This document shows, piece after piece, positions 1 to 6,855 of a stretch of DNA of 12,481 nucleotides; within the stretch, counting starts at the first letter, position 1, and each line of letters opens with the position of its first letter. Position numbers and translations under genes: made by a program. The stretch comes from RGIG5327 sp045612485. GTDB lineage: Bacteria; Verrucomicrobiota; Lentisphaeria; Victivallales; UBA1829. The stretch lies in contig JAZKZE010000086.1 in NCBI GenBank assembly GCA_045612485.1, positions 1-12,481 on the forward strand, written 5' to 3'. The notes under the pieces were generated by a model. The model was not told the DNA's origin. It saw only the letters and a program-made list of their open reading frames with translations, and ran no database searches.

Positions 1-6
1 ACTTTT

Positions 7-1023
7 ATGCGTAAAACATCCGAATGGGTCAGCCTCGGTCATCCTGATAAAGTCGCTGACTATATTTCCTGTTATTTGCTGGATAGATACCTGGACCGCG
101 ATCCCTACACACGCTTTGCCGTGGAGGTTCAGATAAACGACAACTTTGTCACTCTTGGCGGCGAAGTGACCAGCAAAGCCAACTACTCTCCGGAGGACAT
201 TGGCACCTTTGTCCGCACCGCCGTCAATCAGATCGTTTACACATCTGAATATCAGAAGCGGTGGGGCAAGGAGAACACGATCTGCGGAGATGAACTTATT
301 ATTACCCAGCACATCGGTCAGCAGTCCTCGGACATTGCCCAGGGCGTTGATAATTCCGGTTGGGGCGATCAAGGAATTTTTCATGGTATGGCGGTGAACA
401 GTCCAGAAAACGACTATATGCCTGCCGACTGGTATCTTGCCAAGAAAATCGGTCAGCACTTGTACGACATCAAGTACGCCGGACTGGATATCAAGACTCA
501 AGTCACAATGCTGGACGGCAAACCGGAAGAAATCGTTGTCGCCATTCCGATGCAGATGAAGCACAGTACGCAGGATATTGCCAACGCCGTGCAGTGGTGT
601 TGCGGCGGTAACCGTGATTATAAGCTCACCGTCAACGGAACTGGCAGATTTGTGAAACACGGTCCCATCGGCGATTGCGGCACGACCGGCAGAAAACTGG
701 CGGTAGATTTCTACGGCGGCAACTGCGTGATCGGTGGTGGTTCGCCCTGGACCAAGGACGGCACGAAAGCAGACTTGAGTTTGAACCTGCTTGCCAGAGC
801 AAGGGCGGTTTCATATATTCAAGAACATCCGGATTGCCCGGAAGTACACTGTGCTATTTCCTGCCGTATCGGTTCTCCGGAAATCCTTGTGGTTTTCACC
901 GATAAAGCCGGAAATGAGTTGCTTTCCTACCGTGAGAATGTAACTCCGGAAGAAGTAATCCGTGAATTCAACTTGCAGAAACCTCGCTTCGCCGAGATGT
1001 GCAGAAAGGGACTCTTCTCATGA
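7..1023 (+). CDS. metK: S-adenosylmethionine synthetase, short phage-type
   Basis: Makes S-adenosylmethionine from ATP and methionine in the cytoplasm. Visible family motifs over 338 residues: GHPDK at 11-15 (ATP/metal site), GWGDQG at 118-123 with D121, DIKTQV with K163, TGRFV, GDCGTTGRK ending at K230, and GGGSPWTKDGTKAD with K250, K254 and D256. These match the known MetK catalytic Asp/Lys set, so the enzyme is probably active. It is about 45 residues shorter than the usual ~384 because the C-terminal segment (the YGHFG...FPWE region) is missing, and the N-terminal strand is shorter. The start at 7 gives the expected distance to GHPDK, but only six bases precede it, so no ribosome binding site can be judged. 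The stop overlaps the next start as ATGA. Its place in a phage-like block suggests a mobile-element copy rather than the housekeeping gene; that is inference. Confidence 0.95.
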   Translation: MRKTSEWVSLGHPDKVADYISCYLLDRYLDRDPYTRFAVEVQINDNFVTLGGEVTSKANYSPEDIGTFVRTAVNQIVYTSEYQKRWGKENTICGDELIITQHIGQQSSDIAQGVDNSGWGDQGIFHGMAVNSPENDYMPADWYLAKKIGQHLYDIKYAGLDIKTQVTMLDGKPEEIVVAIPMQMKHSTQDIANAVQWCCGGNRDYKLTVNGTGRFVKHGPIGDCGTTGRKLAVDFYGGNCVIGGGSPWTKDGTKADLSLNLLARARAVSYIQEHPDCPEVHCAISCRIGSPEILVVFTDKAGNELLSYRENVTPEEVIREFNLQKPRFAEMCRKGLFS

Positions 1024-1322
1024 TTGCCACCTTTACATGGGCGATCACAATAATCAGTCTCACGGGAACGATACTCAATGTCAAAAAGAATAGTCTTTGC
1101 TTCTGGCTCTGGGCGGTCGGGAATATTGCGTGGTTGAGCTACGACCTTTGGCTCGGACTTTACAGCAGAGCCGCACTCGATGTCGTTCAGCTGGCGTTTG
1201 CCATTTGGGGCATTATTGCGTGGAAGCAAAAAAAGCCCCTCGGAGTGAGGGGCGTAAGTTCGGGGCGGTCAGGCGTTGGCTTCGAAAGAACCTTTGCGTT
1301 CCGCACTCTTTTTGAAGCGTGA
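1020..1322 (+). CDS. small membrane protein, PnuC-like (putative NMN/ribosyl-nicotinamide transporter relative)
   Basis: A 100-aa protein with three hydrophobic segments, about residues 3-22, 31-50 and 54-73 (the last rich in aliphatic and Trp residues: QLAFAIWGIIAW). The pattern of Trp/Asn in the helices and a charged KK loop resembles the short PnuC-type proteins found in phages; true PnuC has about 220-250 aa and seven helices, so this would be a half-size or oligomeric form. The start overlaps the metK stop by 4 bases, indicating translational coupling; an in-frame ATG at 999 lies inside metK and is less likely. After the third helix and KQKK the reading frame continues through the terminator hairpin of the opposing gene and overlaps that gene's 3' end by 54 bases, so the last ~28 residues (rich in Gly, Ser, Arg) may be non-functional tail. 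The membrane location is clear; the transported substrate is a guess. Confidence 0.65.
   Translation: MIATFTWAITIISLTGTILNVKKNSLCFWLWAVGNIAWLSYDLWLGLYSRAALDVVQLAFAIWGIIAWKQKKPLGVRGVSSGRSGVGFERTFAFRTLFEA
1228..1253 (-). terminator. rho-independent terminator of the HARE-HTH gene
   Basis: Perfect 7-bp stem GCCCCTC/GAGGGGC (1235-1241 with 1247-1253), five-base loop, followed on the minus strand by seven U residues (A-run 1228-1234). It lies 15 bases beyond the minus-strand stop at 1269. It has no U-tract in the plus direction, so plus-strand transcription from metK is not expected to stop here. Confidence 0.9.
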
Positions 1323-1772
1323 CGCTTCGCCCTTGGTGTTCATTTCGCGGAAAATTCCGCAGTAAAGGGTCTGCTCCGGAGTTTTGCCGGTGCTTTCCCA
1401 TCCCGTCTCCTTGGCCTTGGCCACCAGTTCCTTGCAGTTCAGAGCTTCGCCTGTATCGGCGAGGATCTTGGCGGCGAGGTCAAGGAGCGACTTTTTCTTT
1501 TCCGGTTTTACCGTTGCACATTCCGGTGCAGGGTTCGGGGTTTCGACCTCTGCGTTGGTTTCAACTTCGGCGATGGTGTTGTTGTCTTCGGGCATAATTG
1601 TTTCCTCCATTTGATTATTGTTGATTTTTTCCAGCCGGGAGGTGAAAAACTCCCGTCCGCTGGAAATGCTTTTTACTTTATAATTTCCTTCGCCGCATTC
1701 GAGGATTTCCACTTCCACAAGATTGCGGCCGACCTTTGCGTTGGCGATTTCGCCGATTCTGAACTCACTCAT
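1269..1772 (-). CDS. HARE-HTH domain protein with N-terminal extension
   Basis: A 167-aa protein. Residues 1-55 form a small beta-rich module (MSEFRIGEIANAK..., VEVEILECGEGNYKVKSI) that I do not recognise, perhaps SH3-like. Residues 60-95 are an acidic, Pro/Asn/Thr-rich linker. Residues about 96-160 match the HARE-HTH winged helix: KKSLLDLAAKILADTGEALN, KELVAKAKETGW, SGKTPEQTLYCGIFREMNTKGEASRF. HARE-HTH domains are known from restriction systems, RNA polymerase delta and chromatin proteins and are predicted to bind DNA, possibly sensing its modification. The start at 1772 is chosen because GGAGG sits 7 bases upstream; the frame stays open to 1847 without a better site. The gene is transcribed against its neighbours and ends in a strong terminator. 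A second, internal start with a perfect ribosome binding site is described separately. The exact role here is unknown. Confidence 0.85.
   Translation of the reverse strand: MSEFRIGEIANAKVGRNLVEVEILECGEGNYKVKSISSGREFFTSRLEKINNNQMEETIMPEDNNTIAEVETNAEVETPNPAPECATVKPEKKKSLLDLAAKILADTGEALNCKELVAKAKETGWESTGKTPEQTLYCGIFREMNTKGEASRFKKSAERKGSFEANA
1593..1608 (-). promoter_or_regulatory. internal ribosome binding site and start codon inside the HARE-HTH gene
   Basis: On the minus strand GGAGG (1604-1608) stands 8 bases before an in-frame ATG (1593-1595) that would start MPEDNNTIAEVE. Initiation here gives a 108-aa protein of linker plus HARE-HTH only. The position is exactly at the boundary between the N-terminal module and the acidic linker. 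Another in-frame ATG at 1610 overlaps the GGAGG and is not served by it. Function is inferred from spacing only. Confidence 0.5.
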
Positions 1773-1882
1773 TTGTAACCTCCAAGTTGTTGGTGTTGAA
1801 CTCATTTTGCTTTCGCTGGTGCATATATAACCATGCAATCGGATCAATATCCAGTCAACTTTTGAAAATAAAGGAAAAATAT
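1773..1882. promoter_or_regulatory. divergent intergenic region between HARE-HTH and terminase genes
   Basis: 110 bases between two divergent starts, so it must serve leader or promoter functions for one or both. It contains GGAGG (1779-1783 on minus), AAGGA (1871-1875 on plus), an AT-rich core TATATA at 1824-1829, and a TTGACT box on the minus strand near 1854-1859. No -35/-10 pair with 16-18 base spacing could be assigned in either direction, so no promoter is called. Confidence 0.4.
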
Positions 1883-2092
1883 ATGGATAATTCGTTGAAA
1901 CTCACCGCATTACCGATAGAAATGCTCGTGAGAATCCTCAAACAGGCAGGCTCCCGGCTGATTACCGAAGAGAGCATTGCCGAAGATATTGCGGCAGGTG
2001 CGCCGCAGAATGAAGACGGCACGATCAACCTGATCGAGTATGCCGCTTGGCTCGTGAAAGGAGATGATACCGATGCCCCTGACACCAACTAA
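1883..2092 (+). CDS. small phage protein, candidate terminase small subunit
   Basis: A 69-aa protein preceded by AAGGA seven bases before the ATG; the reading frame is open upstream to 1787 but without a ribosome binding site. It has a helical N-terminus (LPIEMLVRILKQAGSRLITE) and then IAEDIAAGAPQNEDGTINLIEYAAWLVKG. This last segment resembles the small wing helix-turn-helix pattern of Nu1-like small terminase subunits and recurs in altered form at the N-terminus of the large subunit just downstream (INLIKYIAWL). It overlaps the terL start by 20 bases, so the two are translated together. Known biology: TerS recognises the phage packaging site and loads TerL. Assignment here rests on position and the shared motif, not on a clear family match. 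Confidence 0.55.
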   Translation: MDNSLKLTALPIEMLVRILKQAGSRLITEESIAEDIAAGAPQNEDGTINLIEYAAWLVKGDDTDAPDTN

Positions 2093-4406
2093 TATGCGCG
2101 TGGTGGATGTTGCCCGCTTGCTGAATTCAACATCGCAAGGCTTTGTTTTGGCACAGGCTCGGCTTTACCGCCAGTTCAACCGGGTGGGATTTCGCATTGC
2201 TGCGGCGGAGAACTCCCGGAACATCAACCTTATTAAATATATTGCATGGCTTTATGATGACAAGCACACCATTGCAACAGAAAATGCTCCCAGATCCTAC
2301 GATGAACGCAGAGATGCTGAGCGAACCCGACAGGCAGAACAATCTGCGGCGGGTCGTGATATTGCCCCATTGCCGGATGTGGTAAATCCAGAACGCAAGA
2401 AATCCTGCGAGCGTAATTTTCAGCTTTTTTGTGAATGTTATTTTCCGGAAACCTACAGCCTCGGCTGGTCACCTGATCATCTGAAAGCCATTGAGAAAAT
2501 CGAAACCGCTGTTCTTTCCGGAGGACTGTTTGCCTTGGCTATGCCCCGTGGCAGTGGAAAATCGACACTCGCGGAAACGGCTGCGATTTGGTCAATGCTT
2601 TACGGACATCGGGAATTTGTCACCCTGATTGGAGCAACGGAGTCGGCCGCATTGGAAATGCTGGACTCCATCAAGACGGAATTGGAAGTCAACGAAAATC
2701 TCGCCGCCGACTTCCCGGAGGTCTGTTACCCCATTGAGCAGTTGGACGGCATTGCAAACCGCTGTGCCGGTCAACACTGCAACGGAGAGCGAACCCGAAT
2801 CACCTGGACTTCCAATGAAATCGTATTGCCCACCATCAAAGACAGTAAGGCTTCCGGAATCATCGTCCGGGTAGCAGGAATAACCGGTCGAGTGCGAGGC
2901 ATGAAATACAAGCGGTCAGACGGCAGAAGTGTGCGCCCGACACTTGTAATCATTGACGACCCGCAGACTTCGGAATCTGCTGGTTCGCTTGAACAGACCC
3001 GGAAGCGAGTGCGTGTCCTTGCCGGAGATATCCTCGGTCTTGCCGGACCGGGGCAGAAGATCTCCGGCATTATGCCATGTACAATAATCCGCCCCGGAGA
3101 TATGGCAGATATTATTTTGAACAGAAACACACATCCGGACTGGAACGGAGAGAAAACCAAGATGCTGTATGAGTTTCCGAAGAATATGAAACTTTGGGAC
3201 GAATACGCCGAAATCCGTGCCGAAGCCCTGCGGACAGACGGTAACTTTCAAGCAGCAACAGATTTTTATTTGGCCCACCGGGAGGAAATGGATGAAGGTG
3301 CTGTGGTCAGCTGGGATGCCCGGTATAACCATGACGAGATTTCTGCACTGCAACACGCCATGAATTTGAAACTGCAGGACGAAGCCGCTTTCCAGGCAGA
3401 ATATCAGAATGATCCGCTTCCGGAAGATTTGTCCGATGACACACTTCTTTCCGTTGATGAGATCTGCGGCAAGGTCAACGGCATTGCCCGGTATCGAGTT
3501 CCGCTTTCCTGTGACCGCCTGACAATGTTTATCGACGTTCAGAAAGCGTTGCTCTTTTACACTGTGGTTGCTTGGGGTGAGGACTTCACCGGGGCTGTTA
3601 TTGATTACGGCTCTTGGCCCGACCAGCACCGTAGACAGTTTTCTCTTGCCGATGCCAATCCTACCATTCAAAGCACATTCCCCAAGGCTGGCTTTGAGGG
3701 TGGTTTGTACGCCGCATTGACAAAACTTACCGATGAATATCTCGGCAGAGAATGGGAGCGTGAAGACGGAGCTGTGTTGAAAATTGAGCGAGCATTGGTA
3801 GACGCGAACTGGGGACAGTCCACAGATATTGTATATCAGTTCTGCCGTCAAAGTACACACGCCGGTATTATAATGCCGTCCCACGGTCGATATGTCGGAG
3901 CCAGCAGTAAGCCGATGACGGAGTACCGCAAGCAACCGGGGGATCGGTTGGGTTTCAACTGGATGGTTCCCAATGTGGCAGGGAAACGGGCAATCCGTCA
4001 CGTCATTTATGATACAAACTTTTGGAAAAGTTTTATTCACACACGTTTGGGAGTGGCGTTGGGCGATAAAGGAAATCTTTCCCTTTACGGCAGAATTCCC
4101 GGAGTACATCAGCTCCTGGCAGAACACCTGACCGCCGAATACAAAGTCAAGACCCAAGGTCGCGGCAGAACAGTGGACGAATGGAAACTCAAGCCCGACC
4201 GCACCGACAACCACTGGCTGGACTGTATCGCCGGATGTGCCGTCTGTGCCTCAATGCTCGGAGCAGCTCTCCCGGAAACTCTGCCGGTGAAAGCTGCTCG
4301 CAAACCAATGATCCGTCTTTCCGACCGCCGCATTGGAGAAAGACCGCAAACAACCACAGGCGGCAAAATGAAACTGTCAGATATCAGGAGGAGCAAAAAT
4401 GGCTGA
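2073..4406 (+). CDS. terL: phage terminase large subunit (TerL)
   Basis: A 777-aa DNA-packaging motor: an ATPase drives DNA into the capsid and a nuclease cuts the concatemer. The ATPase domain has a deviant Walker A PRGSGKS (158-164), as usual for terminases, and Walker B LVIIDD (291-296). The C-terminal RNase H-like nuclease shows candidate metal-binding acids in MFIDVQ (D488), VDANWG (D577) and DNHWLD (D712, D717). Residues 1-60 form an extra N-terminal segment ending in INLIKYIAWLYD, similar to the small protein encoded upstream. The start at 2073 is chosen because AAAGGAG (2057-2063) ends nine bases before it; the ATG at 2064 touches the ribosome binding site and is excluded. The C-terminus is basic (LSDIRRSKNG). 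Motifs are intact, so the protein looks functional. Unusually, no portal or capsid gene follows. Confidence 0.95.
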   Translation: MPLTPTNMRVVDVARLLNSTSQGFVLAQARLYRQFNRVGFRIAAAENSRNINLIKYIAWLYDDKHTIATENAPRSYDERRDAERTRQAEQSAAGRDIAPLPDVVNPERKKSCERNFQLFCECYFPETYSLGWSPDHLKAIEKIETAVLSGGLFALAMPRGSGKSTLAETAAIWSMLYGHREFVTLIGATESAALEMLDSIKTELEVNENLAADFPEVCYPIEQLDGIANRCAGQHCNGERTRITWTSNEIVLPTIKDSKASGIIVRVAGITGRVRGMKYKRSDGRSVRPTLVIIDDPQTSESAGSLEQTRKRVRVLAGDILGLAGPGQKISGIMPCTIIRPGDMADIILNRNTHPDWNGEKTKMLYEFPKNMKLWDEYAEIRAEALRTDGNFQAATDFYLAHREEMDEGAVVSWDARYNHDEISALQHAMNLKLQDEAAFQAEYQNDPLPEDLSDDTLLSVDEICGKVNGIARYRVPLSCDRLTMFIDVQKALLFYTVVAWGEDFTGAVIDYGSWPDQHRRQFSLADANPTIQSTFPKAGFEGGLYAALTKLTDEYLGREWEREDGAVLKIERALVDANWGQSTDIVYQFCRQSTHAGIIMPSHGRYVGASSKPMTEYRKQPGDRLGFNWMVPNVAGKRAIRHVIYDTNFWKSFIHTRLGVALGDKGNLSLYGRIPGVHQLLAEHLTAEYKVKTQGRGRTVDEWKLKPDRTDNHWLDCIAGCAVCASMLGAALPETLPVKAARKPMIRLSDRRIGERPQTTTGGKMKLSDIRRSKNG

Positions 4407-4506
4407 TAAAAAAGAAGTTCCGGAGCATATCCGGCAGGCGATTGACCTTATTTCGGCAATTCTGCGAAGAATCAGAGAGAGTCGACTGGATAAATCTCCG
4501 GTATGA
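4399..4506 (+). CDS. 35-aa basic peptide, unknown
   Basis: A short frame overlapping the terL stop by eight bases, with an excellent ribosome binding site (GGAGGAG ending 4 to 5 bases before the ATG). The product begins MADKKEVPEHIRQ and continues as a probable amphipathic helix (IDLISAILRRIRESRL) with many Arg/Lys. The signal for translation is stronger than for most genes here. It could be a genuine small phage protein or the surviving N-terminus of a longer gene, for example a portal, cut off when the recombinase block arrived. I do not recognise the family. Confidence 0.5.
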   Translation: MADKKEVPEHIRQAIDLISAILRRIRESRLDKSPV

Positions 4507-4544
4507 TGCTTTATATATGGCGTAGCAGAAAGGATTTTACAATT

Positions 4545-4973
4545 ATGGCAAATAATATGGCTTTAGAAATTGCCGATGTCTATGACATGGGCGTTGCAGA
4601 ACTTAATGCAAAATTTGAAGAACTTTACGGCTTTCCTCCGGGACAGACCAGTGTAGTGACTATCCGAAACCGTATCATATACCGTATTCAAGAAACTTAC
4701 CTCGATGGAGTTGCTCTTGAGGACAGAGAGTTTTTGAAAAATATTGCAGCCCGTGACCCATTGGCAAACCTCGTCCGCAAACCGCAGAATAAAGTCAGTA
4801 AGGTCGCAGGAGCAAAGTATGAACGCGTGTGGAAAGGGAAAAAGTACGAAGTTACTGTACTTGGAGATAAAAGATTTGAATTTGCCGGAGAGGTTTATAC
4901 CTCTCTTTCAGCTGTTGCCCGTGCCATCACGGGGACTCGCTGGAATGGCAAAGTATTTTTCGGAGTGAAATAA
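4545..4973 (+). CDS. DUF2924 family protein
   Basis: A 142-aa protein with the two conserved parts of DUF2924: an N-terminal helical region (LNAKFEELYGFPPG, RNRIIYRIQETYLDG, residues about 15-60) and a C-terminal domain (YERVWKGKKYEVTVL, EVYTSLSAVARAITGTRWNG, FFGV, about 88-142). The C-terminal part resembles RAMA-type domains, predicted to read modified DNA. DUF2924 genes are, to my knowledge, commonly found beside phage-type serine recombinases. The start at 4545 has AAAGGA ten bases upstream; an upstream ATG at 4503 overlaps the previous gene and gives residues outside the family. The stop overlaps the recombinase start by one base (TAATG), so the genes are coupled. Biochemical function is unknown; an accessory or regulatory role in recombination is inference. 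Confidence 0.85.
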   Translation: MANNMALEIADVYDMGVAELNAKFEELYGFPPGQTSVVTIRNRIIYRIQETYLDGVALEDREFLKNIAARDPLANLVRKPQNKVSKVAGAKYERVWKGKKYEVTVLGDKRFEFAGEVYTSLSAVARAITGTRWNGKVFFGVK

Positions 4974-6256
4974 TGACAGAAAATAAAGGTAAAAAACGAT
5001 GCGTGGTTTATTGCCGGAAATCTGTTGAAGATGCTGAGTTGCAAAATTTCAACTCAATAGATGCTCAACGGGAATCAGGCGAAAGTTATATTGCCAGCCA
5101 AAAGGCAAACGGCTGGGTTTGCGTACCAACAAGGTATGATGATTATGGATATTCCGGGGGAAACACCAACCGTCCGGCTCTGCAGCAGCTTTTGAAAGAT
5201 TGCGAAGCCGGACTGGTCGATATTATTGTTGTTTATAAAATCGATAGACTTTCCCGTTCTATTTGTGATTTTTCGGAACTTGTGAAAAAGTTTGATGAAT
5301 ACGGTGTACAGTTTGTTGCCGTAACGCAGGAGATTAACACGGCAACATCTTCAGGCAGGATGATGTTGAATATTTTAATGACTTTTGCACAGTATGAACG
5401 CGAGATTATTTCCGAGCGTACAAAAGATAAGCTTTTCGCATCAAAACGGAAAGGCATGTACACTGGAGGTGTGGTAGTTCTTGGCTATAAAGCAGTTAAT
5501 AAAAAGTTGGTCATCGTCCCGGAAGAGGCAGATCTTGTCAGAAGTATCTTTCAGCGGTACATTGAGATACAATCGCCGAAAGTAATTGCGGCTGAACTAA
5601 ATACAGAAAATTTCAAAACAAAAACAGGGAAAGCATGGCAAACTGCTTCGGTCTACAGAATTCTCAATAATCATACCTATGTCGGAGAGATCAATTACAA
5701 GGGTACGACTGTTTACGAAGGGGAGCATGAGGCAATTATTGATGAGCAGACATGGCTTCGCGTACAAGAGATTTTGAAAGCAAACGCCCCGATAAAAGAC
5801 CCATCCAAACGAACTCGCAGGGATATACCGCTGCGTGGGATTATAAAGTGCGGTCATTGCGGATGTCCGATGATGCCGTCTTATGCAAAGAAAAAAGGTG
5901 TAACATATTATTACTACCTTTGTGAAAAACATGAAAAAACGGTAGGTTTAAGCGACTGCCCGGTGAAAAAAGTCCCGGCAGGGATGGTTGAACAGTTAGT
6001 GCAGGAACAGTTGGATAAAGTATTTCACTCCCACGATATCCTTTCGGAATTATCGGAGCGAACACAGTTGCCACAAAGAGTTATTTCAGAAATATTCCGG
6101 GAAAACTTCTGGTCGCAGATCACTCCGGCAGAATTCACTCGACTTGCACAGTTGATTTTGGATAAGGTCACACTTTTTGAAGATCACATTGAGTTGGATA
6201 TCAAAAGCGGTGGCATGGAAAGCATAATGGAGGAATTTACAGAAAATGACGCCTGA
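4973..6256 (+). CDS. serine recombinase (phage-type integrase/resolvase family)
   Basis: A 427-aa site-specific recombinase that cuts and rejoins DNA through a serine. The catalytic resolvase domain, about 8-150, carries YCRKS with nucleophile S17 and R15, SIDAQRE, and DRLSR (91-95) with the two Arg. A recombinase domain follows (about 165-265, with AELNTENFKTKTGKAWQTA and RILNNHTYVGE). A zinc ribbon has C293 and C296 (CGHCG) paired with C317 and C329. It ends in a short helical tail without an obvious long coiled coil, so it is at the small end of large serine recombinases. All key residues are present, so it is probably active. It presumably integrates and excises the surrounding element. 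It is coupled to DUF2924 upstream and to an HTH gene downstream, which suggests one functional unit. Confidence 0.95.
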   Translation: MTENKGKKRCVVYCRKSVEDAELQNFNSIDAQRESGESYIASQKANGWVCVPTRYDDYGYSGGNTNRPALQQLLKDCEAGLVDIIVVYKIDRLSRSICDFSELVKKFDEYGVQFVAVTQEINTATSSGRMMLNILMTFAQYEREIISERTKDKLFASKRKGMYTGGVVVLGYKAVNKKLVIVPEEADLVRSIFQRYIEIQSPKVIAAELNTENFKTKTGKAWQTASVYRILNNHTYVGEINYKGTTVYEGEHEAIIDEQTWLRVQEILKANAPIKDPSKRTRRDIPLRGIIKCGHCGCPMMPSYAKKKGVTYYYYLCEKHEKTVGLSDCPVKKVPAGMVEQLVQEQLDKVFHSHDILSELSERTQLPQRVISEIFRENFWSQITPAEFTRLAQLILDKVTLFEDHIELDIKSGGMESIMEEFTENDA

Positions 6257-6620
6257 AATTTTACCCAACGGAAACATCCGGATTTCCATTCCGGTAACTA
6301 TTAAAACACAAGGTGGACGCAAGCGGATTGTTGCAAAGGAAGTTTCCCGTTTGACCGGTTGTGAGTCACCCTTGCTTTTGAATCTCGCCAGAGGTTTTCA
6401 TTGGCAGGAGTTGATTGATGAAGGGGCATATCCCAACATAAAAGAGCTGGCGAAAGCCATCGGCATTGATTCCGGAGTTGTAGCAAAAGCAATACGATTA
6501 ACGTTGCTCTCACCGAAAATCATTCACAAACTTATCATTGGCGAAGTGGATATTTCAATGCAGACTTTGCGGAAGAGTTTTCCCATCGTATGGAGTAAGC
6601 AGGAAGAGGAACTGCTTTAA
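6246..6620 (+). CDS. small HTH protein coupled to the recombinase
   Basis: A 124-aa protein. Residues about 1-35 give a beta-rich start (GNIRISIPVTIKTQGGRKRIV). The central part reads LLLNLARGFHWQELIDEG, then a ParB/KorB-like helix-turn-helix (YPNIKELAKAIGIDSGVVAKAIRLTLLSP, about 59-87), followed by HKLIIGEVDISMQTLRKSFP. Proteins of this layout occur next to phage serine recombinases. The start overlaps the recombinase by 11 bases and has GGAGGA (6229-6234) 11 bases upstream. A strong terminator lies 24 bases after the stop, making this the last gene of the unit. It is a candidate DNA-binding cofactor, repressor or recombination directionality factor; the sequence does not decide which. Confidence 0.8.
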   Translation: MTPEILPNGNIRISIPVTIKTQGGRKRIVAKEVSRLTGCESPLLLNLARGFHWQELIDEGAYPNIKELAKAIGIDSGVVAKAIRLTLLSPKIIHKLIIGEVDISMQTLRKSFPIVWSKQEEELL

Positions 6621-6644
6621 CAAAATCCTCACTCCTTTCGTTGC

Positions 6645-6678
6645 GGCGGCATCGGTTTCCGGTGTCGCCTTTTTCTTT
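6645..6678 (+). terminator. rho-independent terminator of the recombinase operon
   Basis: An 11-bp stem (6645-6655 with 6659-6669, including two G-U pairs in RNA), a three-base TTT loop, and then TTTTTCTTT. Placed directly after the HTH gene in the right orientation. Confidence 0.88.
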
Positions 6679-6818
6679 GCCCAGAAAGAGGCGTGTCGCG
6701 GCGGTTGTTCCCCGATTCGGCTGGTTGTTCGGTGGTGCTTCCGTCTGCCACCGTGTTGCCCCCTGTTTGCGGTCGGTTCAAATCTGTTTTTAACGGATAA
6801 AATTCTGCTTAACCAAAC

Positions 6819-6855
6819 GACCTCTGATTTTGAGGCAAGAGGTCTTTCGCAGAAG
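6819..6855 (+). repeat. degenerate hairpin repeat, copy 1
   Basis: Has CCTC (6821-6824) complementary to GAGG (6832-6835), then CAAGAGGTCTTTCGCAGAAG (6836-6855). Its outer ends GACCTC and GAGGTC also form an inverted repeat. Used as reference for the other copies. Confidence 0.6.

Noticed and set aside
2064..2072. Earlier start for TerL
   Set aside because: The ATG at 2064 directly abuts the AAAGGAG box, so it cannot be initiated from it; 2073 has nine-base spacing.
2916..4214. 432-aa open frame on the minus strand
   Set aside because: It is fully antisense to terL, whose ATPase and nuclease motifs are intact; the translation shows no family likeness and has no ribosome binding site I can find.
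4503..4544. Earlier start for the DUF2924 gene
   Set aside because: It overlaps the stop of the 35-aa peptide, has no good ribosome binding site and adds residues outside the family.
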